The notes under the pieces: generated by a model | What the model saw: only the letters and a program-made list of their open reading frames with translations | Database searches by the model: none | What the model was told of the DNA's origin: nothing | In this document: one piece after another, positions 10,988 through 21,495 of the stretch | Numbering within the stretch: the stretch's first letter is position 1 | Layout: the number at the start of each line of letters is the position of its first letter | Translations under genes and position numbers: made by a program | NCBI RefSeq assembly: GCF_963678635.1 | Contig: NC_087068.1 | Location: forward strand, 50,861,724-50,925,723 | Reading direction: 5' to 3' | DNA length: 64,000 nucleotides | From: Symsagittifera roscoffensis | Lineage: Eukaryota; Xenacoelomorpha; Acoela; Convolutidae

Positions 10988-12652
10988 ATGCAACGTAGGG
11001 ACTCGTTAGGATCGACTACTAAGATTCCCAGGCTGAGCAAGGGAAGCACGCAAAAATTTAAAACTAGGCGTAGCCTATCTTCGTTTAGCAGCGCTTCCGA
11101 CGTTTTTGCTGAAAACGAATCGACTAAAGGTCAAGCTGATCTTTCAGTGAGCGAAATGAAACTAAGGAGCGAGAAGAACCTCGATGGCGATCAAGGGTGG
11201 AGCGCCGAGGCCGGGCCCACGAGCGAAACGCTTGTGGACCCCTTTGACGAAGGGGAACGGACGCGTATTCGACCCGACTCTGAGCCGAGCGAGGAACTCG
11301 AGCGGGAGGAAGTCGAGAGGACGGAGGAGGCCTCGAAGCGTTCCGAGGTCGAGCCGCGAGAGGAAGTGTTATTCAGGGGAATGTCCAAATCGGAGACCAA
11401 GAGTCATAGGTGGAGAAGAGAATTTTCACATCCAGCCAATACCCACTCATCTCTGGCCAAGCAGAGCAACAACGCGATGATGTCGAGTATAAGCCCGAGT
11501 GAAGAACAACCGGGTTCGAAGGCCAGGAAAAGCTGGAAGTCTTTGTACGATGAGCGCATGGCGTCACTACGAACTGAAGGTTTGTCTTCCACCCGGAGAT
11601 ACAAGGTTTATGACCACCCGGAGATAACCCATCCGGATGTGAACTTCACACCGTGCCCAAGGATCGACATGAGCAGGAAGGCGTCGTCCGCCTCGCCGAC
11701 CAGGCCCATGTCAGATGGGATAACGATGGGAGCGTCATCAACGTTCGACAGGTTGATGATGTCTATGGGCAAGCAAAAGGGCGGCGCGTCATCAAGTACC
11801 AGGCTGCAACCACAAATGACCTCATCTTCTCTGGGACTAACCACGCCATTGGGGGCAGCTGGCGATATAAGTGACATGTTTGCTGGCGTAATGACTCTTC
11901 TGGATGAGCTGCGACGGGACATGACTAAAAAAATAGATCAAGTTGACGAGAGAGCTCACCAGGGTCGAGAGAATTTGAGAGATGAACTGACGCACGTGAA
12001 ATCGCAGGCGAGAGTTGACCAGGCTCAATTGATTCCCAACACCGATCAATGCCTGGCGGAAAGCTTGGCACAGGCAAACAAGGAGTCAGAGGAAAAAGAG
12101 GCTAGGATGACAAGAGAGATCGAGCGATTGTTGAACGATCATGATAAAACCTACGCTCATACGATGACTAGCCTGGAAAAAAGGTTAGATGCTAAATCTG
12201 ACCTAATGATGCGAAAGCTTGACGAGATCTTGAATGGGCGCAATCGGGAGGAGCGTTCCAACCCAAGGGAGCGCTCACGCCGGGCGAATGATGGAGATGG
12301 TACAGGCAGCTATGCCAGGGCCCAGCAAAGTTCGGGAACGAGCTACGAATCTAGGAATAGGGAGCGGCCCAGGGCAGCCCCCTCGAGGCCTAGCTGGACG
12401 AATCCAGCCCCGCCGGAAGCAGATGCTACCCCGGAGACAAGGTTGCCCACTGTGCCACAAGTCAGGTCAGTGCCAGATCTGACTACGGTCTCGCAGGACA
12501 CAACGATGTATGCCTCGATGTTTGAACCTCTGAATAGATTCCTCGAAACATTCATCACCAAGCTCTCGAAGTCAACCGAGAGAGGAGAGAAGTCAAGAAG
12601 GACATTGAAGAAGCCAAAATCCTTACAAAGACGATTCAGACGGCTGCATTGA
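10988..12652 (+). CDS. gag: Gag, N-terminal part (acidic region and coiled coil)
   Basis: The first ATG of this frame is 10988 (MQRRDSLGSTTK); the frame is open further upstream only through a TTG. The protein of about 554 residues is basic at the start, then strongly acidic with Glu/Arg-rich stretches, then has a Ser-rich linker and a heptad-rich helical region (roughly residues 300-430). I see no known domain fold; position makes it the matrix-like part of Gag. The frame ends in an Arg/Lys-rich run that looks out of frame. The next Gag segment is open from about 12607 in another frame, so at least one indel lies near 12600-12650. Confidence 0.75.
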   Translation: MQRRDSLGSTTKIPRLSKGSTQKFKTRRSLSSFSSASDVFAENESTKGQADLSVSEMKLRSEKNLDGDQGWSAEAGPTSETLVDPFDEGERTRIRPDSEPSEELEREEVERTEEASKRSEVEPREEVLFRGMSKSETKSHRWRREFSHPANTHSSLAKQSNNAMMSSISPSEEQPGSKARKSWKSLYDERMASLRTEGLSSTRRYKVYDHPEITHPDVNFTPCPRIDMSRKASSASPTRPMSDGITMGASSTFDRLMMSMGKQKGGASSSTRLQPQMTSSSLGLTTPLGAAGDISDMFAGVMTLLDELRRDMTKKIDQVDERAHQGRENLRDELTHVKSQARVDQAQLIPNTDQCLAESLAQANKESEEKEARMTREIERLLNDHDKTYAHTMTSLEKRLDAKSDLMMRKLDEILNGRNREERSNPRERSRRANDGDGTGSYARAQQSSGTSYESRNRERPRAAPSRPSWTNPAPPEADATPETRLPTVPQVRSVPDLTTVSQDTTMYASMFEPLNRFLETFITKLSKSTERGEKSRRTLKKPKSLQRRFRRLH

Positions 12653-13931
12653 TACTTGGATAGAGGTGATGAAGTTACACTTTGAAGAAGAGAGTCTCTC
12701 CAAGAAACAGGAATGTAGCGCACTAACAAGCAACCTGGAGGGTAACGCCCTAAATTGTGTAATGGCGAAAAGAGCCAATGAAAGAGACAGCGCTCGCAAG
12801 ATATTCGACATCCTGCTGAATCGTTTTGGCTCTGGAGTACAAGGGCACCAGGCTATGGTGAAATTCGAGAAGAGGCGTCAAAGAGATGACGAATCCATAG
12901 ACAAACTTTCGGACGACCTTGAGTTGCTTAGGAGGAAAAGCAATCCCGATGAGAGAATATCCGAGCGAAACTTGACGATTGCTTCGAAGTTCATGGACGG
13001 AGTAAAGAGTGAGGAGTTGAAAACGATGTTGGCCACACACTTCACCCTGTCGCTTGATCAGGTACCCACGCCTGATGATTTGCGTATGAAGTCACGTGAA
13101 TACTTGCTCATAAAACCAAGGGCGCAAAACCGTTACAGCAATTATGGCAATTACAGCGGGACAAGCACTGGCGCGAGCTCCAGTTGGTACAAGCCTCGCG
13201 CCGACATGGATAAGAGGAGGTCATGTGCGAATTGTGGTTCGATGGACCATCATGTTTCCGCGTGTTCTGCTTACAAACAGAACATGAAGGCAATGGGCTA
13301 CTTTCTCGACGACGTCGATGCGACCGACGAGGACCACGAAGAAAACGTTAGAGGGCTCATCATGAAATATGGACCGAGGTGCTTCTTCTGTAATTTGGAG
13401 GGACACTTCAAGTTGGACTGCACTCACTTTTGGGATGCACTGGCGGACGCGAAACACCCCCGCCACGAAGAGGCACTTTCAGGCGTCAAGGCCAGTCGAG
13501 CACGTCTGATGAACGAGGCCGAGTCTCGGAGAAAAGAGACGACACCGAGCACCTTTACGACTAAGAAGGTGAAGACCTTGCCTGACGAGGTGATAGCCTC
13601 GAACCTGGAGGCAGTGTCGGCCGGCCCACTTAAAGTAGATTATGGTTTGGCAGCAAGGACAGCGTTACAGAATGTCAAACAGGAGCTAGCCACGAAAGAA
13701 GTGGAGCAATGGGTAAGGTCGGAACTGGAAAGCACAGATCTTTGGGAAAAGCTTAACGTTCTGAGTAAAACGATGGAAGAAGAAGACAAACAGGAACCCG
13801 GAAGGCAGGGACTAAAACTGAATGTCATATCTGGTAGAACTTTCGGAATGACGAAAGAAGGGACGAAGATAATGTCCATTATCTCAGTCGCAGGACACCA
13901 GGTGGTCAAGAACCATCCGAGATTACACTAG
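12607..13931 (+). CDS. gag: Gag, capsid-like and nucleocapsid part
   Basis: This frame opens after a TGA just upstream of 12607 and overlaps the previous frame by about 45 nt. The first ~150 residues are helical and capsid-like (TWIEVMKLHF near the start, then ALTSNLEGNALN). Two CX2CX4HX4C zinc knuckles follow at 13224-13265 (CANCGSMDHHVSAC) and 13380-13421 (CFFCNLEGHFKLDC). These bind the genomic RNA in known Gag proteins. A Lys/Glu-rich tail leads into the protease, which is in another frame: the change occurs at about 13915. Confidence 0.88.
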
Positions 13932-13959
13932 TCCACCTGGACATCTATGCAGACTACCT

Positions 13960-14683
13960 GAGGGAGAAATATCCCAAGCTGGACTCCAGGGCAGTGCGAG
14001 CGTTACTCACGACAGGAGGTCCAAGGCTGATGAGAGTGGATGGACATTACATCGAGGTCCATGGCCCATATCCAATTCTGATGAATGTGGACGGCATCAA
14101 CATCTATACAAAAGCTCACGTAACTGATGCGAGTGATCAGGTAGGCCGGATATACATTGGCCAAGAAGAGCTGAAGGTACGACGAATAGGACACAATGCA
14201 ATGCTTGAACAGGATGCGGTCCACATAGGTTGCGAAGCCGATCTGGCAGCACATGTGCTAGATATGCAGGGCGGACAACTTTCAGTGAAAGGACTGTTGG
14301 ACACGGGTGCTGTGGTCAATGTCATGCCAGTCAAAACCTGGACTGACATGGGCTTTGACAGGTCGGATCTGATACCGACAAACATAAGACTGGCAGCTGC
14401 CAATCAGGGAGCAATCTATGTGGCAGGACGGACCCCTATCATATCAATGCAACTTGGGGGAAGACATCTTTGGATGAGCTTCCTGGTGGTGGAAAATTTG
14501 GACGAATCCGATCAATTCATCCTAGGAAGGGATTTCGTGCGCAACTTTGATGTCACGATCGACCTCAATGACGGCTTGATCAGGATCAAAGATCCGGAGA
14601 GGAAGTATGAAAAGAAACCTCTTAATAATATCTTAATTAACCAGGCAAAGGTGCCGATTTTCTTGATCGAAAAACGAGATTGA
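13960..14683 (+). CDS. pol: Aspartic protease
   Basis: Retropepsin-type protease that cleaves the polyprotein. The active-site triad is LLDTG at 14300-14308 followed by AVVNVMP, and the second signature is FILGRDFV at about 14517-14540. The frame begins upstream of the GTG at 13994: coding character extends back to about 13915, so it was continuous with Gag. After EKRD a stop at 14681-14683 interrupts it, while the neighbouring frame continues the expected sequence (LKPNQAVVATF) to a TAG at about 14788. Two small indels are implied between 14680 and 14825. Confidence 0.87.
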
Positions 14684-14825
14684 AACCAAACCAAGCCGTG
14701 GTAGCGACGTTTACGATGAGGAATCTTAATGAACTCAGTAATGACAGACAGGTGTACCAAATCCAAACAGTAGGAGCTCGGCTATTTTAGGAAGAAGCTT
14801 CTCACTCACTCAGAGCGGACTGTGT

Positions 14826-15437
14826 GTGAGTGTGTTGTTGAACACAGAACCAACAACAGTGACAATACAGAGGGGAAAGAAACTTGGCTTTCAGAGTGTG
14901 GAGAACTTGAAAAAGTTTTATGTAACTAAATGTCCCTTGCATGCGAACCAAGAATGTATACTGAAGAGAGTAAATGAATTGAAATCTTCTGGGAAATTGT
15001 TTTCAATGAAGTCGGAAACAGATGATGGGTTGTCTAGTTGTTCGAATTTTCCTGAGAGACCGACAGAAACAGAGTTAGCAGCGGATAAACCGGTACTACC
15101 TGAGATAGAACATTTGAAGGGTAAAATATCAGACAAGGAACTAGATTCGCTCAGGGCGGTGCTAAGTCAGAATGCAGACGTTTTTTCGAAACATAAGGCC
15201 AACATAGGTTGCTGTAATTTTGTAGAGCACGAGAATGAGATAGGAGAGGGCTCGGTACCTCATAGGGAAGGGGCGAGAAGAATGACCCCTCATAAGTCGG
15301 AAGCGTGCAGGAAGGAAATCGAGATGCTAATGGAGTACGACAGAATCAAGCCGTCGAAGTCCCCGTGGGCTTGTGGCGTGGTCATGGCTAAAAAGAAAGG
15401 GGGCAACTCAGGTTTTGTTGTGATTTCCGTTATCTGA
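14826..15437 (+). CDS. pol: Protease-RT linker and start of reverse transcriptase
   Basis: The start is a GTG and not a true initiation codon; this is a middle segment of Pol. Residues from about 95 on carry the gypsy pre-RT pattern (LSQNADVFSKHKANIG) and RT motif 1 (RIKPSKSPWACGVVMAKKK). The frame is lost at about 15405 in a run of five G, where the next RT block continues in the neighbouring frame. A one-base contraction of a homopolymer, real or from sequencing, explains it; programmed frameshifting inside the RT would be unprecedented. Confidence 0.85.
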   Translation: MSVLLNTEPTTVTIQRGKKLGFQSVENLKKFYVTKCPLHANQECILKRVNELKSSGKLFSMKSETDDGLSSCSNFPERPTETELAADKPVLPEIEHLKGKISDKELDSLRAVLSQNADVFSKHKANIGCCNFVEHENEIGEGSVPHREGARRMTPHKSEACRKEIEMLMEYDRIKPSKSPWACGVVMAKKKGGNSGFVVISVI

Positions 15438-17506
15438 ACGCAGTGACTATAAAGGACGCATACCCGTTTCCCCGCATCGATGAGAGCCTATCCAAGCTGG
15501 GAGGCGCGAAGTTCTTCACGACGTTAGAATTGGGCTCTGCGTTCTGGCAAGTGCTACTCCGAAAGCAAGATCGTGAAAAAACGGCCTTCGCGTGCGAGCT
15601 GGGATTGTTCCAGTGGAAGAGGATGCCGTTCGGATTTTGCAACGCAATGGCCACATTCCAGCGACTGATGGCCCAGGCACTCACGAGTGTGTCGAAGAAA
15701 TACGGGAACCTCATCATGTGTTACGTCGATGATGTCGTGATCGCAACGCCAACTCTAGAGAATCACATAGAGAGGTTGGATGAGGTGTTTACTTGCATGA
15801 AGCAGGCGGGACTGAAACGTAAACCCTCGAAGTGTGAAATCCTCAGAGACTCCATAGAGTATCTAGGCCGCCTGGTGGATAAGCATGGAGTGAGACCAGA
15901 CCCCGAAGCGGTCGAAGCGGTTTTGACCTGGAAGGCGCCCAAGACAGATACACAACTGATGAGCTTTTTGGGGTTTGCTAACTATTATCGGGAGTTCGTC
16001 AAGGGATACGCCGACAAAATATACCCCATACAACAGTTGATGAGAAGTAAAGTCAAAAAGTTCACTTGGACCGATGAGGCACAAGTTGCATTTGAAAACA
16101 TTAAACGTGAGTTTTGCGAGGCACCAGTCCTCGGCATGCCAACAGAGCAGGGGATGTTTGTGTTAGACACGGATGCATCAGTGGTTGCGATATCAGGCAT
16201 ACTTCACCAAGAGCAAGAGTGGAACAGGAGAACGGTTCTCCGTCCAATAGCCTACGGAAGTAAGGTCTTGAGCGATACCGAGATGAAGTATGGCGCACCA
16301 AAAGCGGAAATGTTCGCGGTGATCACTTTTGTGGAAAAGTACAAGGCCTACTTGGGGAGTGCTTCTTTCAAGTTGCGTGTGGATAATCGTGCCCTTGCCT
16401 GGCTGAAAACCTATTCGATGGACCAAAGTTCTATTGGTCGTTGGATCGTGCGCCTGGATGGATACCACATGATCATAGAGCACCGTACCCGTGACAAGCA
16501 TCAGAATGCTGATAGCCTCAGTAAGAAGACAGAATTCTATGAGCGCCTCGAAGAGAAGCAGGCTAACCAAGCAGAGATCAAAGACGTGTTTTCATTCCAA
16601 GACAAGGAGACCTACGACAAACTACCACTCACTAAGTGGCTGGATAAGTCAGGGCACCCTTTACCAGGACTCCCTGAACTTCCAGAGGAAACGGCCGCTG
16701 ATATAAAGGTTTTAGCCAGGGGTGAACCCATTCCGCTGGATCTGCTAGTCCGATCCAATCTGGTGCAGCAGGAGCTTACCAGGCTGGGTATAAACAGCAT
16801 AGCTCTGCTAAATAGGACAGTGAATGTGGCGCCGGACGTCATGGGGAAACTTCGTGACTTGCTGGATAGAGAAGTCGACAGACATGATCGTGAGTGGATG
16901 GAGACCATGCAGCAATTGACCGTAACTGAGAAAACGGAGAAGAGGCCGGTGATCATTCGCGGTCGCGATGTGGAACGGGATTGCCGGTCGATAGTGAACC
17001 AGCTGGTGACCTCAATGCCGAAGGATGTCTTGTTGAGGACTTCGTTCACAGAACGTGGGAAACCGATCCCGGTCCAAGTCACTGATGAAGTCAGGGTCCA
17101 GTCGAAATCCAGCTTCACGAGAAAAGTACATTTCACAGATGCAAAAGCAGAATACGAGCCGGGCTCAGATTGCTCTTCCGGGGACGAAACAATGTCCGGG
17201 GAGTCGGACCTCTTCAGGACCGTGCAGGACGATTTGTCCGGGGAGAGGTTGATGAGACCACCTAGGGACAGAATTTCGTCCGGGGAGTCGGATTCAAAGC
17301 GACCAATGGACAGAGTTTTGTCTGGGGAGTCGAGAAACATCACAGACAGAGTGGAACGTGATGGTGTGGAGTCACTCGACTCAAGTGATGACTCGAGGCC
17401 GCAGTCCTGGGACAACACATCCGAGACTACTTCCAGTTCTGATGTATCGGAGATTGCGATTCATTCCTTGTTGGTGGACTGGAAACAGCGCGGGCTGGAC
17501 AGGTAA
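15425..17506 (+). CDS. pol: Reverse transcriptase, RNase H and Ser-rich linker
   Basis: RT fingers-palm motifs are FPRIDESL, FFTTLELGSAFWQ, MPFGFCNAMATFQ, the catalytic YVDD (15722-15733), KCEILRDSIEYLG and LGFANYYREFVKGY. RNase H follows with FVLDTDASVVAISG, AEMFAV and HQNADSLSK, giving the D-E-D set. The final ~330 residues link to integrase and contain a repeated SGES/SGER motif (about 17165-17340), a feature I do not know from other gypsy Pol proteins. An in-frame TAA at 17504-17506 separates this from integrase with no frame change, so it is a nonsense mutation or a readthrough site. Confidence 0.93.
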   Translation, partial: FRYLNAVTIKDAYPFPRIDESLSKLGGAKFFTTLELGSAFWQVLLRKQDREKTAFACELGLFQWKRMPFGFCNAMATFQRLMAQALTSVSKKYGNLIMCYVDDVVIATPTLENHIERLDEVFTCMKQAGLKRKPSKCEILRDSIEYLGRLVDKHGVRPDPEAVEAVLTWKAPKTDTQLMSFLGFANYYREFVKGYADKIYPIQQLMRSKVKKFTWTDEAQVAFENIKREFCEAPVLGMPTEQGMFVLDTDASVVAISGILHQEQEWNRRTVLRPIAYGSKVLSDTEMKYGAPKAEMFAVITFVEKYKAYLGSASFKLRVDNRALAWLKTYSMDQSSIGRWIVRLDGYHMIIEHRTRDKHQNADSLSKKTEFYERLEEKQANQAEIKDVFSFQDKETYDKLPLTKWLDKSGHPLPGLPELPEETAADIKVLARGEPIPLDLLVRSNLVQQELTRLGINSIALLNRTVNVAPDVMGKLRDLLDREVDRHDREWMETMQQLTVTEKTEKRPVIIRGRDVERDCRSIVNQLVTSMPKDVLLRTSFTERGKPIPVQVTDEVRVQSKSSFTRKVHFTDAKAEYEPGSDCSSGDETMSGESDLFRTVQDDLSGERLMRPPRDRISSGESDSKRPMDRVLSGESRNITDRVERDGVESLDSSDDSRPQSWDNTSETTSSSDVSEIAIHSLLVDWKQRGLDR

Positions 17507-18712
17507 ATGCATCAGGATCCGGACAGAGACAGGTACACCTCCGATGAGGAGGGCACCGTGGTGGATAATGCCGCCGATGAACTCGAGCTGATAGCAGTTT
17601 CGAAAAGCCCAACCAGATTACTGCCACATGGTACGGTCGTCCGTACCAATCTGGAGCCATCTGTGCAGGAAGCAACGCCTTTGAAGAAGATATGGTGCCT
17701 CAAGTTGATGGACGATGCCCATGCTCCGGAGATAATGAGCGGGCAATTAAACGTGATAAAGACGTATCTGAAAGCCATATATCGGCTGTCGGACCTCCTA
17801 AGGGCTCAACGAAATGACAGAATGACGAGCAATCTGAAAAGATGGATTGAGAATGGAGCACCTGACAAAGGAGATTTGGAAGAAGACAGCTATAAGATCT
17901 TGAAGAAGTTGTACCTGAAAAGGAAAGATTTGTTGTATCTGATCAAAGACGCAATCGTAGCCTGTAAGCGTAAAGAGGAGGACAAGGTCCTTTACAAGTA
18001 CAATTCAATAGTATTACCACAATTATACCAGACCGAGTTGCTCTTTCGTTCACATGACCAAATGGGCCATCAAGGAGTGGACAAAACATATAACAGGATA
18101 CAGAAACGATTCGAATGGCCTGGCTTGAAGAAGGCGTGTGAAAAGTGGATATCTGCGTGCTTGTCGTGCCAACAGGCGAAGGACCCCAGGAAACTGAGAT
18201 TCCCTCTGCAGTCAATAGAATCATCGGGATTCAATGAAGTGGTGCAGATTGATCACCAGAAGATATGCATGACGGCCACGGGCTACAACCAGGTGCTGGT
18301 AATGATTGATCATTTTACTAAATATGCAGAGGCAGCACCCTGCATGACAGCATCAGTGGAAAAAACATGCGATCATTTGATAAATGTGTGGATAGCGAGG
18401 CACGGCTGCCCCATCACATTCCAATCGGACAATGGCAAAGCATTCGTGGGTGATCTCACGAAGGAGTTAATGAAAAGATCGCAGGTAGCACAGGCCCACT
18501 CGACTACTTATCACCCGCAAACGAATGGCCTAGTCGAGAGGCAAAACCGCACACTGGTATCCATGCTGAGAGTCTACTGCTCGCGTTACATGGATGACTG
18601 GGACAAGCACTTGCCGCAAGTGATGGGTGCTTACAACAGCACGGAGCATTCCACAACGGGAATAAGTCCGCACATGATGTTAACGGGTCAAGTTGACGTT
18701 TTTCTACCCTGA
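17507..18712 (+). CDS. pol: Integrase
   Basis: Inserts the cDNA into the genome. The frame is the direct continuation of the RT frame past a TAA. About 170 residues precede the HHCC zinc domain (HDQMGHQGVDKTYNR ... CLSCQQAKD). The core has VVQIDH, FQSDNGKAF and LVERQNRT, that is the D,D-35-E triad. A stop at 18710-18712 truncates it in the linker after the core, and the true C-terminus continues from about 18700 in another frame. Confidence 0.92.
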   Translation: MHQDPDRDRYTSDEEGTVVDNAADELELIAVSKSPTRLLPHGTVVRTNLEPSVQEATPLKKIWCLKLMDDAHAPEIMSGQLNVIKTYLKAIYRLSDLLRAQRNDRMTSNLKRWIENGAPDKGDLEEDSYKILKKLYLKRKDLLYLIKDAIVACKRKEEDKVLYKYNSIVLPQLYQTELLFRSHDQMGHQGVDKTYNRIQKRFEWPGLKKACEKWISACLSCQQAKDPRKLRFPLQSIESSGFNEVVQIDHQKICMTATGYNQVLVMIDHFTKYAEAAPCMTASVEKTCDHLINVWIARHGCPITFQSDNGKAFVGDLTKELMKRSQVAQAHSTTYHPQTNGLVERQNRTLVSMLRVYCSRYMDDWDKHLPQVMGAYNSTEHSTTGISPHMMLTGQVDVFLP

Positions 18713-18929
18713 ATACGAAGGGAAGAGAACAGCACCGCAAACGTACGTGCGGGATGTCATTAGAAGACAGCAGGACCTCAACGACTTATGCAAGAGGAAC
18801 ACGCAACAGGCGCAAATTAGACAAAAAAGGAGGTTCGATAAAAGGACTGCCGATGCAAAAGCCTACTCAGTTGGCGATTACGTCTGGGTATTTCGGGAAG
18901 TAGTTCCACCAAAAGGAAAAAAATATTAA
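18693..18929 (+). CDS. pol: Integrase C-terminal part, shifted frame
   Basis: This carries the expected post-core pattern: a helical region rich in Arg/Gln with QKRRFDKRTADAKAYSVGDYVWV. A stop follows at 18927-18929, and the next bases in the neighbouring frame encode a GPY/F-type module (KKWRGPFQITEV ... NIKPHN, about 18930-19040) interrupted by TAA at 18983-18985. No chromodomain is evident. Confidence 0.8.
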   Translation: MTFFYPEYEGKRTAPQTYVRDVIRRQQDLNDLCKRNTQQAQIRQKRRFDKRTADAKAYSVGDYVWVFREVVPPKGKKY

Positions 18930-19069
18930 AGAAATGGCGTGGTCCCTTTCAAATAACAGAAGTGCACCAAGGAGGTCGGTTTTAAGGACTGAGCACAGGA
19001 AGAGCAGCTCATTACGAAAACATCAAACCGCACAATGCCTCATCAGAGGACTGGTGCATCCTAGCAGAC

Positions 19070-19942
19070 ATGCAAGAGGGAGACTATTTGATAGTTGATC
19101 CTGCTTGTGAGGTGAATGAAAGAGGCACTCGCGTCAAAAACGACAGAAATGAGGTGGTAGATGATTGCGATCTACCACTGGACCTAGAGTTGACCGAGCG
19201 AGTAGAGAGGGATGACGAAACTCTACCGTATGCCGAAGAGGACTGGGACTGCCCAGAACAGACTGAAATTGACAAAGGAATACAACCTGACTTTCCTCTC
19301 ACCATGGAGACACGCCAGAGCAAGAAAGGAAGGGATAAGAAGAAGTACAACCCGTATGGCGAGGATTTCGTCATAGACAGGATAGTTTTAAGTGATATGA
19401 TGGAGTCGCTGGTGGGACTGGATGAAGTAGCGGTGCCAAGAGAGATCGACTTGGTGAATGACATGGATCAAGATTGGATAGACGATCGCTCCGAACCAGA
19501 AGTAGAGTTCGAACCAGAGGTGGATCAGACTCATGAGCAAGAATTAACGAACTTGCGAGTGTTCGAATGGCTTCACGATCTGCCGACGGATCCTAAAAAG
19601 ACAAAATTGACGATTCAGGAGGTCGACAAAGATGGCATCAAATACGTCATCCATGACAATACCGAGTCCAAGTGGGTCGCTCCAGATGGCCCTCTACGCG
19701 TTCCGCAATCCAACCTCGATCTGCTCGACTTACGGCGATCAACGGGGACGTCGATGGATATTTTCGTCAGGGGAGTGGGGGTAGGACTCACTCACACCGA
19801 AAACCTGATCATTAAAAAATTAAAATCGGCAAGAGAAACCGGAGAACTGGAAACGGAAGGCGAGAACGTTAAAAAACCACCTTTCGGTAGGATTTTTCAA
19901 TCTTATTTCGACCTACCGAACCATTATTTAATGAGGTGGTAG
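19070..19942 (+). CDS. pol: Pol C-terminal extension, first repeat
   Basis: It continues the integrase tail. The protein is acidic, with a basic island ETRQSKKGRDKKKYNPYGED that resembles the Arg/Lys plus Tyr-Asn-Pro-Tyr tail of many metazoan gypsy Pol proteins, then a Glu/Asp-rich region and a globular-looking stretch of unknown fold (LRVFEWLHDLPTDPKK, DGPLRVPQSNLDLLDL). It stops at 19942 only because the 782-bp repeat unit changes frame at its junction. Confidence 0.65.
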   Translation: MQEGDYLIVDPACEVNERGTRVKNDRNEVVDDCDLPLDLELTERVERDDETLPYAEEDWDCPEQTEIDKGIQPDFPLTMETRQSKKGRDKKKYNPYGEDFVIDRIVLSDMMESLVGLDEVAVPREIDLVNDMDQDWIDDRSEPEVEFEPEVDQTHEQELTNLRVFEWLHDLPTDPKKTKLTIQEVDKDGIKYVIHDNTESKWVAPDGPLRVPQSNLDLLDLRRSTGTSMDIFVRGVGVGLTHTENLIIKKLKSARETGELETEGENVKKPPFGRIFQSYFDLPNHYLMRW

Positions 19943-21495
19943 ATGATTGCGATCTACCACTGGACCTAGAGTTGACCGAGCGAGTAGAGAGGGATGACGA
20001 AACTCTACCGTATGCCGAAGAGGACTGGGACTGCCCAGAACAGACTGAAATTGACAAAGGAATACAACCTGACTTTCCTCTCACCATGGAGACACGCCAG
20101 AGCAAGAAAGGAAGGGATAAGAAGAAGTACAACCCGTATGGCGAGGATTTCGTCATAGACAGGATAGTTTTAAGTGATATGATGGAGTCGCTGGTGGGAC
20201 TGGATGAAGTAGCGGTGCCAAGAGAGATCGACTTGGTGAATGACATGGATCAAGATTGGATAGACGATCGCTCCGAACCAGAAGTAGAGTTCGAACCAGA
20301 GGTGTATCAGACTCATGAGCAAGAATTAACGAACTTGCGAGTGTTCGAATGGCTTCACGATCTGCCGACGGATCCTAAAAAGACAAAATTGACGATTCAG
20401 GAGGTCGACAAAGATGGCATCAAATACGTCATCCATGACAATACCGAGTCCAAGTGGGTCGCTCCAGATGGCCCTCTACGCGTTCCGCAATCCAACCTCG
20501 ATCTGCTCGACTTAGGGCGATCAACGGGGACGTCGATGGATATTTTCGTCAGGGGAGTGGGGGTAGGACTCACTCACACCGAAAACCTGATCATTAAAAA
20601 ATTAAAATCGGCAAGAGAAACCGGAGAACTGGAAACGGAAGGCGAGAACGTTAAAAAACCACCTTTCGGTAGGATTTTTCAATCTTATTTCGACCTACCG
20701 AACCATTATTTAATGAGGTGGTAGATGATTGCGATCTACCACTGGACCTAGAGTTGACCGAGCGAGTAGAGAGGGATGACGAAACTCTACCGTATGCCGA
20801 AGAGGACTGGGACTGCCCAGAACAGACTGAAATTGACAAAGGAATACAACCTGACTTTCCTCTCACCATGGAGACACGCCAGAGCAAGAAAGGAAGGGAT
20901 AAGAAGAAGTACAACCCGTATGGCGAGGATTTCGTCATAGACAGGATAGTTTTAAGTGATATGATGGAGTCGCTGGTGGGACTGGATGAAGTAGCGGTGC
21001 CAAGAGAGATCGACTTGGTGAATGACATGGATCAAGATTGGATAGACGATCGCTCCGAACCAGAAGTAGAGTTCGAACCAGAGGTGGATCAGACTCATGA
21101 GCAAGAATTAACGAACTTGCGAGTGTTCGAATGGCTTCACGATCTGCCGACGGATCCTAAAAAGACAAAATTGACGATTCAGGAGGTCGACAAAGATGGC
21201 ATCAAATACGTCATCCATGACAATACCGAGTCCAAGTGGGTCGCTCCAGATGGCCCTCTACGCGTTCCGCAATCCAACCTCGATCTGCTCGACTTAGGGC
21301 GATCAACGGGGACGTCGATGGATATTTTCGTCAGGGGAGTGGGGGTAGGACTCACTCACACCGAAAACCTGATCATTAAAAAATTAAAATCGGCAAGAGA
21401 AACCGGAGAACTGGAAACGGAAGGCGAGAACGTTAAAAAACCACCTTTCGGTAGGATTTTTCAATCTTATTTCGACCTACCGAACCATTATTTAA
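19150..21495 (+). repeat. 782-bp triplication in the Pol tail
   Basis: Units start with GAGGTGGTAGATGATTGCGA at about 19151, 19933 and 20715 and are over 99% identical. The identity is far above that of the LTRs. This is a recent tandem expansion inside the inserted element or an assembly effect. Confidence 0.92.

Noticed and set aside
15395-15445. Programmed frameshift inside RT
   Set aside because: No slippery heptamer with pseudoknot stands out and the site is within the RT fold; a homopolymer indel is simpler.
16612-17418. Minus-strand ORF of 268 codons
   Set aside because: Antisense shadow of the RNase H-integrase linker; low-complexity Ser/Asp content mirrors the sense codons.
19084-21028. 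Minus-strand Ser-rich ORFs of ~125 codons, three copies
   Set aside because: Exact antisense shadows of the acidic Pol tail repeats; Ser-rich because the sense strand is Glu/Asp/Arg-rich.
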